Program-made: the position numbers and the translations under genes
Shown: positions 36,380 through 48,800 of the stretch, piece after piece
Numbering within the stretch: the stretch's first letter is position 1
Layout: every line of letters starts with the position of its first letter
The notes under the pieces: model-generated
Seen by the model: only the letters and a program-made list of their open reading frames with translations
Databases searched by the model: none
Told to the model about the DNA's origin: nothing
NCBI GenBank assembly: GCA_005406025.1
Contig: BGZK01000761.1
Location: forward strand, 228,216 to 292,215
DNA length: 64,000 nucleotides
Reading direction: 5' to 3'
DNA from: Eumeta japonica
Lineage: Eukaryota; Arthropoda; Insecta; Lepidoptera; Psychidae

Positions 36380-39300
36380 TTTAGAAGGAATTATATATAT
36401 ATATAAAATTGGTTTACAATTTTTCTTTAGATTAATTTGCAGAATTTTACTTTTGGTATATTTTTGATATATTTATGTTTTTAAAGTATTTTCTTTTAGT
36501 CGAGCTAGTCTCGATCGATGGGTGATATCAAAGAGGTTTATTAGAATGTGTATAAGTGAATTATGTCACAGTTACAAATATACCGATTTACCGATAACTC
36601 ACCTTGCTATGCAAACGATTTTAGTATAACTTAATAAAAAATATTGATAAAAATTGGCTTTTTAAAACGTAGCATAATAAAAAATTTTATTCTAAACCTA
36701 CGTTTATTTGGAAGAAATATGTGCATTTCGTTAGTTTTACGAATATAGTAATTTCTAACGGAGTTTTACATCCCTATGCATTTTTTCCTGAATTTTTCAT
36801 AGAAACACAATAAACAATTACTATATTACGTCATGATCCGTTACCTCATATTCCATCGACAATGCTCGCGGTATCCAGAAACATTCATCTGTGTGTACGC
36901 ACTGGGGGACAGATAACGCATTAAATTTATTTTCACATTTTCAATTTACTTTGAAGCGTTGTTTCTCCACTCGAGATTGATGAATTCAAATTACCTTTAT
37001 TTCATAGGTTATAATATAAAACTTGAAATACATCATAACATTTAAAGAATTTATAGCTTTTTAGTTATCACCACTCGTTCTTAAGGTGGTTGTCCCTCAA
37101 GAAATAGAGGCGTGATCTGATGATGAACATCCAGAAAATTAATGGACAGGGTCCCGATAGCTGTGTATGGACACCGAATTGATAAGAAAGGAGATTTATA
37201 ACAGACACTGTGCAAAGTTTTTAGTGTTACGATAGGTTAATGTTAGGAATTGCATAAATTCGATGCAATATTTACTATTCTGCTTCGCAAAAAGAACATA
37301 TATAGGAGCAATTTGTTGTCCGTCTACCTATGTATCTGTCTGTCTACCAAGTTCCTTCTTCACAAAAACGCGTGTAACTATAAAGTTGAAATCAATTTCA
37401 AATACTCAGTCTGTGATCCCTTGAAAGTAAAAAAATTAAGTTTTTAATAAAACACAATCAAAATATAATGCAATTTTGCCGTATGATTTGACTCTCGCAA
37501 CAAATTAAAATCTATATAGCACTTTTCGTTGAGTAGAATCATGAAATTTGGCAAAAGGCAATCTTACAGTAAAAGTACTGGAAAACATTGTTAATTTGCT
37601 GTATGTCACTTTTTTTATTATTACAAGTTAACATTTGCAACCGATTATGAACCATGATGTAGACAGATGTAGGGGAGAACATGTTTCAACTTCTCATTAT
37701 GCAAATTAATAACTTTCAACGGTTCAAATATTTAGTAAGTATTTTTCGATTTTTTTTTTTTGCAGAAGCAATAGTCATAAAAGTTTCGAAATTTCCATTA
37801 TCTATACTCGCTAATATACGTATCAAAAATATACAAATATCGCCGAGACCCTTGATGGCTAAAATATTTACATACATAATTAATTTTTTTGCGGAACCCT
37901 TGGAGTGTCAATAATATTTGCGCTTGACCGGCGTTTTTCTTTAGGACAATCCATATTCAAAACGTCTGATCGATTGGGTATCTATAATCATCCTACATAG
38001 GCCATCACCATATCGCACTGTCTCGATCGGACCTATAAAGTAATTTCCTATATATGGAAATGTTAAAAAAATTTTCAAATCGTTCCTCTAATTTCGTCCC
38101 ACAATGTAGGAACCCGATGCAAATTGAGAACAATCTATGTAATTCTAATAATAAAAGAAAAACACGTAGAAAAAGTATATGCGAATACGCCTCGAAGCTA
38201 CATCATATATGCTAATAGACTATAATATTTCACAGTTTTATCGTGACCATGGATCAAGAACATGTTTATAGTATCATCTAGTTCGTTGACATGAGCCACT
38301 ACATCTATTTTTAGGTTTGCACCCATTTTTCCGATTTCATGATTCTTTTAAACTACGACAAAATTTTCAGCAAGTCCGTTTAGAACTCGAGACCGTCTCG
38401 CCAAAAGGCGATGCGTGTGATCACAAAAGTGAATGCACACGAAAGTCGGTTCGTGCTATAACATTGGAAGCGATTCTCTATTGATCTTAGATCCGTCCGT
38501 AGCCGCCACGGAATGCAATTAGATCGGTGCATCTAAGTGCATGTTGCATGTTGCGCACATAGTTTCACGCACCATTCGCTGAAAGCACTGCACGATCAAC
38601 ACGTATCGTAATTTTGTTCGCCGTGACCACACTTTCACGCGCATTTGTGTCAAATCAGTTGCGTGGATTTGAGATAATGCTCGTTAATTTCAACATTAAC
38701 ATGTAAACATTCGTACGCTCGTAGAAAGAGTTTACAGTAAACAATTTCTGAAAGCGTAAATGACGTCACCTAGAAAATGAGCTGATTAATAAGACTGATT
38801 TATGTTTTTCATGTTACCGTATAATATTTTATAACGTTCTGCAAATCCGGAACTTGCACTGCAACGGATTTTATAAATTTCAAATTATAAACAATGTTAT
38901 TGTGGCTGTCATATTTTTTTTTATGAGATGGCTTCACCGAGTATTATTTAATTACGTACCACAAAAACTCGTCTTAATATTCCATACAAAAATATTGAGT
39001 ATTTTTATAAATGCAATTAAATCTCAAAGTAGCGTAGTTGAAAACTATAGAGTAAAATTGGGAATAGAGTAATAAATAAACAATTAATCTATAGACAGAA
39101 AACAAACGATATATGATCTAAGAACATATTTAATGTTCTTAAAAAATAATATTTTACCAGTACCATCTGTTCTCGCCCTTTTGGGTCTATGAATCTATAA
39201 CTGATTCAGGCTTTCTTATTTCTTTGTATCACCATGATTACCATGATTAGAAAATTTAAAAAATCATATGCCATTCGAAAAATTACGGTATACAATATTG

Positions 39301-39390
39301 GATATAAAGTAATATCCACTATTTGATTTTTTTTTTAATGGAATTCTATGTCATATTTATCTATTGCATGGTCAATATAATAAAGAAATT
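36380..39390. other. Intergenic, no gene seen
   Basis: AT-rich with a GC-richer stretch at about 38390-38660 that may be regulatory. TGACGTCA occurs near 38760. A minus-oriented repeat remnant lies at 37889-37936. ORFs here are short and domainless. Confidence 0.45.
37889..37936 (-). repeat. Dispersed repeat start, minus strand
   Basis: GCGGAACCCTTGGAGTGTCA and GCGCTTGACCGGCG are the reverse complement of the family's opening (CCGGCCAAGTGC ... GGGTTCCGC). The element would extend toward lower coordinates. Confidence 0.5.
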
Positions 39391-39395
39391 CTACA

Positions 39396-39425
39396 CTAGG
39401 TTGTCTAAAAAGTTTTATAACTACA
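39396..39425. mobile_element. mariner-type terminal repeat remnant
   Basis: ACTAGGTTGTCTAAAAAGTT resembles the terminal inverted repeat of mariner elements. No transposase or opposite terminus was identified. Confidence 0.3.
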
Positions 39426-39620
39426 GATTTGCTTTAACAAAAACAGCCTTATGTAAAATAAAATGTGTTATACGGATCTGCATTTTATTCAATAAATAAA
39501 CTGTCCAATAAATCTGTTTACGATAAATTCTTCATCAAGATTTCACCAAAATCCAGATCCTCGACACAATTTAGAGTCGGGAGTTATGTGTTAGAATTAT
39601 GAGTTGTTTGTTGGAATTAC

Positions 39621-39833
39621 CCGTTTTCTCCTTTTGCGGCTGGGAAAAGTGTTCGGCGGTTGCGGCGGCACGTGGTAAAAGTAGTGCGGCATGCACAGCA
39701 CATCCTCGAGGCTGTTCCTAGGAGTGCCGCGTATCACGGAGCGGACGGTCCCGCACGAGCTGCGGCTGCGACCCTTCTTCGTGTGCGTATTCATTTCGCA
39801 CCACTCACGGATCGCGTTATTCACCCTCCGAAA
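39621..39833 (-). CDS. Candidate internal exon, 71 codons
   Basis: Unrecognised. An acceptor (TTCAGATTTGTAG) and donor (AAACGG then GTAATT) bound exactly 213 bases, phase 0 at both ends. Codons are strongly GC3-biased in an AT-rich background. The reading begins FRRVNNAIREWCEMNTHTKK, has RSRSSCGTVRSVIRGTPRN and LEDVLCMPHYFYHVPPQPP, and ends in a basic RKRRKR cluster. Serine/arginine-rich and proline-rich stretches suggest a cytoplasmic or linker region. GC bias, exact phase and absence of stops favour a real exon. It may join other minus exons at 51.8 and 29.3 kb, but this is unproven. Confidence 0.5.
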
Positions 39834-39839
39834 CTACAA

Positions 39840-40155
39840 ATCTGAACGCGCGTGTTTGGACGGTTGTCCGAAAGATTTAGTTTTGACCGCCCGTTCGATG
39901 GTTAATTTTTTTTTTTTTGCGAGTATTTGTATAGCGTTCACGAGCGACATCTATTTTTTATGAACGAATAAAAAAAAAACGAGGTAATAAATTACTCGAC
40001 ATGGCCGTGGCGCTTAACCGATTAATATTCCATAAATATTATGAACTTTAGCGTTACGGCTCAATAAAAGTTTAATCTGCCTGATAGGTGTGCGCATGCG
40101 TCCGGCCGGCGCTGATGAGCTTGCACTACAAAATGCGTGCGGTGTGACGAACAGC
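39840..40155. other. Spacer flanking the 39.7-kb exon
   Basis: No gene. The plus-strand frames across 39660-39963 are shadows of the GC-rich exon. Confidence 0.4.
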
Positions 40156-40160
40156 CAGAT

Positions 40161-40176
40161 ACCAGCACGTGCTGGT
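40161..40176. promoter_or_regulatory. 16-bp palindrome with E-box
   Basis: ACCAGCACGTGCTGGT is an exact palindrome centred on CACGTG, a binding core for bHLH factors. It sits in a GC-richer block (40080-40180). Role inferred. Confidence 0.35.
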
Positions 40177-40179
40177 TAA

Positions 40180-42625
40180 TTTATTACACTTTATCTGCTT
40201 TTTACAAATAGAGTTCGACCGCTAATAGAACTTGTGTAGTATATTAAAGGTGATATCCTTTTTTAAAACCGTAATTAATAATAAATAAACAGATCGTATT
40301 TAATAAATTCATGCACTATGTTCTTTCATTTATTATTTTACTGAAATTACATTAATTAATGATTTGATTTCGTATACAATTCGTCAGAAGCTTCACTATT
40401 GTCGGTTATGACGGACCTACCCCACGTCACTATTCGTTTTATTTCTAATAAGGATCAAAGTTCATTTTTGGCCGGAATTATCATCTAGATTTAATGAATC
40501 GTTAAAAAAATGTTATCAACATTAACAAGCTATCCCTTCTGTTTATTATATCATGTCAATCTCTCGAATGACTGAATCGATGCAAAAATTTTTTCACTAA
40601 TACACAACTATCTCTGTCTACTATCTCCTACCTTTGATATATTATGTATTACCTCTGATAAATATTACCTATTTTTTTTTTCCGAGTTTCATCATGATCC
40701 GTTCAGTCAGCCTTCAGTTGTACCAAACAATCAAATTTTTTACTAGACAATTTGGCGTTTCGGAGTTACGAGGCCATAGATACACATATCACTAATATTA
40801 CAGTAATTGTTGCATCTACGTGAGTGAACAATAGAGTCACGAACGTGACCTAGAAAAAGAATAGTATTACACGCGGATGAAACTGTGGGGCGCATAATCG
40901 ATACAATAATTAATCGGATAGAGCTTATATTCGAAACCGAGATTGTAATCGGAACATGTAGTGGAATAAGAATCGAAATCGAAAACGGTCCGGAAGCGGG
41001 TTCACGGCTGAAAGAGACCGATCGGTGCAAAAGATAAAGGTATTCATTGTATGTGCACACGAGATGAGCCGCGGAGGAAAGTCGGTAAATGCATGCGGTT
41101 AAACATAAGTGTGGGTGCAGAAACTTGTGTACGTGTGAATCTGGCTTTTCCCCTTTTTTTATCCATACCAAGTTTTCTGGCTGGAACATGAGATTAATCT
41201 TAGCAAATATATCTGCTTCGCTTCATATATACTTCTCTCGCTCTAATTTGTTACTAAAGACGTTAAAATTATAATGTTTAAAAAACATAACTTCCTAACC
41301 TTTCACTTCGACCATCTGTCTCTAATACGCCTAAATAATTAGAACCATATTTTTAAGAAATAATGAATTCTTGTTGTATAACTTGAAAAATAATCTTTAA
41401 CTTATGATGTGGCTAGTATAAACAAAATAAATTATAGAATTTGCTGCATGTTTAAAAAAAAATGAATTCCACATCTAATCGACTCGAAACTCTAGCATCG
41501 GTCACGCCAGCGTCTACTGACAGGGTTTTGAGTTGAATACGATGAAAACAATGTCACGCAAGAGCGTCGATATGCGTCAATGATTTTAAAAAGTTTCATA
41601 AATGACTGATGCGTAAGTGTAAATGTTGGATTTTCAATGCAAAATAACTAATACGAATATAATATTACCCACAGTATTTGTTAATGTTGAATGATTATTA
41701 AAACACATGAGTTTATTTTATCATAGATTTCAGGGTTTCAGGTTAATTATGTATAATCTAGGTAACATAAAAATATCACGTCATAAAAGTTAAAAAAAAA
41801 AATTCAATACTTTGTTTATAATAAATTTTTAACTTAAGCAATATTAGTTTCATTTTTCAGATTTTGTTTAATTTAAAAATTTATTGCAAAATAAAGTTTT
41901 GATTTTTTTTTAATTTTATGGCGTGATCTTATTAAAATGTTTATAAGAAAAGCTCGAAAACGAAAAAAAGTTATTTTAGTTATTTAAATATTTTTTTTTA
42001 ATGTATAAGAAAGACGAAATTTGGAGAAAATTGTATTAATTATCAATTGTCTAATTTGTTGTAAGAATTAACTTCAGTTAAATTTCAACGAAAATAAGTT
42101 TTTTGAAGTGTCCTGAATACTCCATAGTTTATTCAAATTTTGAAATTAATATTTAATACCCTAAAGAAATTAATTAGGATGTCGTGCTCGATGTTGACGC
42201 TGCGCACGGTACCTTAAAATGCCGCTCGGAAGCCCATTTGCAGCGTTAAATTAAAATTATAAATAATGTAAATAGAATTCTGGGAGATAAAGGTTTTTTA
42301 TAGGAAATTTCCTTTTCTTTAAGGATAGTTTTTTCAAATTTCTTAAATATTAATAGTTAACGAGATATCGGCGAGAAACGAAATACCTTTTTTTTTCATC
42401 TTTATTTTTTTATAACTTTATAGCGACTAATAAACGCTTTCGATACATTTTTCTAGACTTTATTCCGGTTCGAATGAGTTATTGCACGTATTTTTGGGAC
42501 CAGTATCTCTATTTTTCACCTTTTTCAGCGTGTTGCCTAGACTAGTATAGGGTTTTGCATAAGCAATGTACCAAAATTAGTTTTCCTAATGGAAATCATT
42601 ATCATTAGTTATTGTCAAGTTCAAC
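40180..42625. other. Intergenic, no gene seen
   Basis: AT-rich. A degenerate GGAATC-like tract occurs at about 40925-41000 (GGAATAAGAATCGAAATCGA). A 148-codon minus ORF runs through it but is repeat-driven. Confidence 0.45.
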
Positions 42626-42628
42626 CAG

Positions 42629-43033
42629 TTATTCTTCTAATTTTACAACATTGTTTACAAATTTAAATACTACAGACCTTTGAGTATGAAAATCAACACA
42701 AGGCATAATATAGTCAGCGAATATCTTTTTAAATACCAATTCGTAATCCCTTCCCCAATCAGATAAATGTTTCGCCAATAATATAAGTAACAAAAAATCT
42801 TCAATACAGAAAATTATGTGCATGTTTCTGAACATCAATAAACTACAATACATAAAACCATTTTTTTTATAACCCAGCAGCGAAATGCGTTGCCATTGGT
42901 AAGTAGCGACATCTGTTGTTATTTTAAATATTTCACATGTTCTCTTTTGTAAAATATGTTTACTCGATGGTCGTTTTATAACTATCATAAATGCGTGCAA
43001 AACCGCATTAGTATTAGTATTTGTAATTATCAT
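42629..43033 (-). CDS. Hypothetical protein, 134 codons
   Basis: A single open frame from a true ATG at 43031-43033 to TAA. No recognised domain. It has a hydrophobic helix (IIFCIEDFLLLILLAKHL) and a C-terminal FKKIFADYIMPCVDFHT. It is long for a chance frame in such AT-rich DNA, but codons are not GC-shifted and no clear promoter is seen. It could be the 3' exon of a minus-strand gene, since a plausible acceptor, TTCTGTTATCGACAG, occurs at about 43306. Low-moderate confidence that it is translated. Confidence 0.3.
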   Translation of the reverse strand: MIITNTNTNAVLHAFMIVIKRPSSKHILQKRTCEIFKITTDVATYQWQRISLLGYKKNGFMYCSLLMFRNMHIIFCIEDFLLLILLAKHLSDWGRDYELVFKKIFADYIMPCVDFHTQRSVVFKFVNNVVKLEE

Positions 43034-43199
43034 TCTCTCAACATCACACGCATTTTACTTAATTTTAGTGTGATTTTTAAGAACTTTCAAATTTCTTTTT
43101 CGTATTACAAAGAGATTTATTACGTTTGTTGATATTACAACCAATAGAAACTTCCATAACGTAATACTTCTTATCAACTTTAAATCACATAACTAATTA

Positions 43200-43920
43200 A
43201 CTAATTAAAAAATAATTGCAAGTTATTGAGACAGAGTTATTCTCCACATGTCTTGAAATAAATACAAACACAATATATAATAAGTACATGTGGCGCCATC
43301 TGTCGATAACAGAATAAATCAAATGAAGGAAATTGTAACATTTTTGTCTTGAGGCAGTAAGATTCATAAAATTTAAATATTTTGACATAATCTATTCCAT
43401 ATTTACGAAAAACTGATATAGATTTAAACATTTAGCCGCAATATAATTATGTAAAAAAGCATAAATAGTAAATTGTTATTTACGTAGCCCTAATTAATAG
43501 AACGGTATAATTATACATTTTTGAGTACTCCTACTTTTAGGAACAAATAAAAATATATATTATTTTTCTTTCAATTCAATCAGTGTAGAAACGTTAGTTT
43601 GACATGAGAGATAACATATATTCAGATACTTTTAAAAGATTTTATAACCATAAAAAAAACATAAAATCTGTTCTTAAAATATGGAATAGGATAAATTATT
43701 TGCCCGATATTTTGGAAGATAAAATTAGTTTAAGAGGCTAAGCGCACTACTGCCATCTATGTACACCCTTTCACGCCATTTTCTATTTCTTTTCAGAGAT
43801 GGCGCTATCTTGTCTATAACATAACATGGACAAGCTAACAAAATTATCTTTCAAATATATTTGACAGCAACCGAAATAAATGGCCTAAACAACGATAATG
43901 GGCTTAACAAAAACGACATT
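43200..43920. other. Region upstream of TXNDC12
   Basis: Holds two overlapping minus ORFs (43197-43431) without domains, and repeated ATGGCGCC/ATGGCGCT motifs at 43295 and 43798. The TXNDC12 promoter and any signal-peptide exon should lie here or further upstream. Confidence 0.35.
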
Positions 43921-43925
43921 TTTAT

Positions 43926-45831
43926 ATGAGAATTTATTTTATATGGCAAAATGTATGTAATGTGTCCGATTCCTACCAATTGGCGCGGATAAAAATTATG
44001 CTCGGCGGTGGTGTCATGAAGATTGTACGCGATTATTTTATACGATCCGTGTACTGCTCGCCGTGGAACGGAAGCGACAACGGCTTCGGAAGCCAATACG
44101 TCTGGGCGGGGTCGCTGGAGTCCGGCATCCAGATCGGCGCCAATCATCGGAAGCCCGTTATGGTGATAATTCACAAGTCCTGGTGTCCGGCCTGCAAAAA
44201 GTTAAAACCGAAGTTCGCCGAATCCCAGGAAATCCAGTCGCTGAGTAAACATTTCGTGATGGTGAACGTCATCGATGACCAAGAACCGTCCTCTCGTGAT
44301 TACTCGCCCGATGGAAATTATATTCCCAGGTACTGAATACCTAATAAATAGATATTAACGTAGGTACAAATTGTAGGTACTTATTGAGAATTTGGAAAGC
44401 TAAAACAAATCCATACTAATATTATAAATGCGAAAGTAACTCTGTCTGTCTGTCTGTCTGTTACTCTTTCACGCCTAAACGGCTGAACGGATTTTGATGA
44501 CATTTGGTATGGTGATAGATGATAACCTAGAAATGGTCATAGGCTATAAATAATCACGCCATCGTTCTTAGGGGGGAAGGAAGTAGGCAGAAAACTGAAT
44601 TGAGTTAGTGATTTTTTTATGGTTTTTGCTGGGAGTTTTGCTCTATCATGCCTAAACGGCTAAACGGATTTTGATGAAATTTAGTTAGGTGATAGATAGT
44701 AACCTAGAAAAGGATATGGGCTATTAATATTCATGCTATCGTACTTAAGGCGTAGGCAGTAGGCAGAAAACTAATTAAGATAGTGATTTTTAACCGTTTG
44801 TTTTAAAAGTTTACCTCATTCACGCCTTAACGTCTGAACGGATTTTTATAAGACTTGGTTAATTTGAAGATAGGATCCTAGGCACGGACACAGGCTACTT
44901 TTTACGGCGGGAAAATACCTCATTCCCGCGGAAATCTAGCGTGATCGTGTCAAGAAGCGCATGACGCCATAGCTACTGAAATGATTTTGATGTTTTTTTT
45001 TTTTTAAACTGAGTGTTACTAAGACTTCAAGTTAGTATTTGATCACTTTTCTAACTTAGAGGGTAGGTAGGCGCCATAATTTAGGGAATTTATGATAAAA
45101 TTTTGATGCAACTGTCTTTATTTAACAGTTTTACTTGGATCGAAACTTAGCGACATTCCATCACACTACTTAACTTATAGGGTTGGAAGGTACCAAAATT
45201 CAGACCACTTTTAGCATTCATTTTCGCATTCGATCATTTCGAAAATCGCATTCGCTATGACGATAAATAAAGCTCAGGGGCAAACATTAAAAGTAGCCGG
45301 CATTAATTTAGAAAAGAGTTGTTTTTCTCACGGACAATTATACGTGGCTTGCTCACGTGTTTCAAGTCCACAGAATCTCCATGTGTTGGCCAGAGAGGGA
45401 AAAACAAAGAACATAGTTTACAAAAATGTACTACAGTAATAAGGCCTCTTATTTTTAGCTTCCTACATTATTATACTACTTACATTAAGTTAGTACTTCC
45501 TACGCAGACGATGTTGCGGATGTCACACTGTCTAACATCGGGGTTGGCAGGTAGGTAGTTAGTAGTATTTTAAACCGATTTACATTATTTACTTTTATAT
45601 TTACTAAGGAAACATTCGGAGCTATCCATTATGTGCTTAGGTTGCTTTTGAACAAATTTTGATGTGAAGTTGAGGACCGGACCACGATAGTGGGACATTG
45701 TTGCAGGGGGACTTACAGCCGGGAGAAAACAAAAAAACTTATGCGGACGAAGTCGCGGGTAAAAGCTAGTGTAACTATAAATAATCTGTACTTTTAAAAT
45801 CTGACTTCAAAATTTCAGATTGAATGTAAAA

Positions 45832-45888
<57 letters not shown>

Positions 45889-48800
45889 GGATGTTTGTAT
45901 ATATAATCGTTTGACTGCAACACCGTTTGACCGATCACCATGAAGGAAGGTAGAGCACTAAATTATCCCGGACTAATATAGCCTATATTTTGTTTTGATA
46001 CTAATATTTGCCTCCAGCTCCGTACCAATCGGAACCGTGACGGTATTGCAAATAAATGAAAACGGATCGAGGAGCAGATTCGAGAGTTAAGGCTGAAATT
46101 AAGAACGGAATTGGGTTCATAGCCAAGTGTGGGTACTAGGATTATAGGAGGACATTCTTATGTGCTCTGACATGGGGCCGGCCAATCATGAGTTCTAGTA
46201 CAATCGATCCTATTCTAAAACCAAATAAAATATTAGTAAAAAGGCTTGAGGGGAATTTGAACAATCTTATGTGCTCTGACATGGGGCCGGCTAATCATGA
46301 GTTCTAGTACAATCGATCCTATTCTAAAACCAAATAAAATATTAGTAAAAAGGCTTGGAGGGAATTTGAACAATCTTATGTGCTCTGACATGGAGCTGGC
46401 CAATCATGAGCTCTAGTGCAAACCATCCTATTCTAAAACCAAATAAAATATTAGTAAAAAGGTTTGGGGGGAATTTGAACAATCTTATGTGCTCTGACAT
46501 GGGGCCGGCTAATCATGAGTTCTAGTACAATCGATCCTATTCTAAAACCAAATAAAATATTAGTAAAAAGGCTTGGAGGGAATTTGAACAATCTTATGTA
46601 CTCTGACATGGAGCTGGCCAATCATGAGCTCTAGTGCAAACCATCCTATTCTAAAACCAAATAAAATATTAGTAAAAAGGTTTGGGGGGAATTTGAACAA
46701 TCTTATGTGCTCTGACATGGGGCTGGCCAATCATGAGCTCTAGTGCAATCGATCCTATTCTAAAACCAAATAAAATATTAGTAAAAAGGCTTGGGGGGAA
46801 TTTGAACAATCTTATGTGCTCTGACATGGGGCCGGCCCTCTAACCAAGGGCCTAACCGGGATCGATATTAGAAACAGTAACGCGGGATCAACATTGATCA
46901 AGTAAGGTTGTTCAATATTATAAAGAACGAGCTCAGGTTCGGCAGCGACCGTGCCTTAATTCTCAACACCTATAGTATGCGAGTGTTGAATCGGCCTGCA
47001 GTTGGTCGGACAGAGATTTCTCTAGTTTAAATTTATAAACTATTTATAATCAAACGGGCAGAATTTCTTCTTGAAAATGCTATCAAATCGAATGTAGAAT
47101 GAATATTAGTGATGTGGTGCCTGATATTTATAGGTAGTAGAAGCTAAATGGTTCTATTATTTCATTGTATGACTGACCATGACCAGACTGACCATGGTCT
47201 GATTGGCTTACCCCAATCGTAGCCTACGGAAGACGCGTGGCACAATCGTGACGTATACGTTTCTCATGTGTTACTGTTTGTGTGGCGTGTTGTACGTCCC
47301 TATTTCTGCCATTTATTTACAACAATTTTGCTTAAGTATATTACAAATTAATTTCAAATTAATTTTCGTAACTTAGTATATATAATAAAAATTACAAACT
47401 AATGTAATCGCCGTGAAAAATTATAAAAGATTTAAGAACACACACACATTCTACGCTCATGCGGGCAAAGGCGCGGGAGGAAAGCTCGTACTACATAAAA
47501 AAAAACGTTAAATCTATCCTAAATAGTCAACTTAATTATTAAGTTACTGTATGGCAAAAGTGCTGCTTTCTTGTTTAAATAAGCGTTCCGTAGTTATGCA
47601 AAAATAATAAAAAAGTATTACTTGAAGTAGACGTGTACGAGGTACAGACGATCAGTAATATTTAGACAAAACGAACTATTTCAATACAATCATGAAACAG
47701 AACACGTACAGTTACGATACAAAGTACCGTCTCTCTCCTACATATATACATCGCTTTTACACGGCGATAGGCGTTTTCGAAACACACGTGTAAATTAAGA
47801 TTAATAGAAGTTCTGAAATTATGTTTAGTGTGTGTTTTATATCAAAATATAACAAACGGATCAAACGGGTATCCATCTTTCACACGCTTCAGAGACTAGG
47901 AGTCATCCATAAATTACTTCACACGATTGGGGGTCAACGAAATGTGACAATGCGTGACAAGGAGCAGGTCAAAAGCTTTGTGACGTCAAATCCGAAATAC
48001 GAAAACGAAAAAAGGTTTATGTCTTTTGTCCAATATTTAAAGTATTATGTACAAAAAAAAATTGTAAAAACTGCTGTTTTTTCTGTTCATTTACGTGTGA
48101 CCACCTGTGACAAGGGCGGGGAGGGGTCAAAAACCTTATAATTTATGTGACGTAATTTATAAATGGCTCCCTATTTAGAAAGATCTGGAATAGTTACAAT
48201 GACAGTTATTTATTATCTGAAAATGTATTTACGATATAAACTCAATAATATATAAAATTAAAGAATATGGTCGCCAGACGTCAAATAAAAATTCCGAAAA
48301 ACAGATTTTCTTCATTTGAAGAATATAGTGTTTCAACTCCAGCAAACTTGGTGGAGTTGCAGTGCTATAGCATAATATCAGGAATGATAAATATAAAACG
48401 TAGGCGCATGATCTGAAGAAATGAAGCCTCGAAAAATATTATTTTCCCTAAATTAAAAAATTGTAAATATCGTATTAATATCCAAAATTATCAAATCGCT
48501 AATATTACAAAGGAAGTCGATATTGAAAATAAGTTATTTTAACTCCAACTCTGTTTTTAAATTTTCAGATTACGTGATACGTGGCCAAAGACACTATCGG
48601 AACCCTTATAGTTTCATCGTGTCCATTCGTCAATCGGTCCAAATGTCTTAGCAATCTGCTAATTTTTTCATATTTTTTGATTAAATAGGCAGGTAGATTG
48701 TCTTATGTGAACTGCCTGGCAATATTTTAATGAAATTACTAAAAAAAAAATAGAGGCGGTTCTGACTTTCGACTAGTGACGATAAATTACTTTTTTGCGC

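Noticed and set aside
40743..41189. 148-codon minus ORF
   Set aside because: It overlaps a degenerate hexamer tract, is rich in Ser/Ile from the repeat and has no domain or GC shift.
47821..48141. 106-codon plus ORF
   Set aside because: Falls almost wholly within the MITE.
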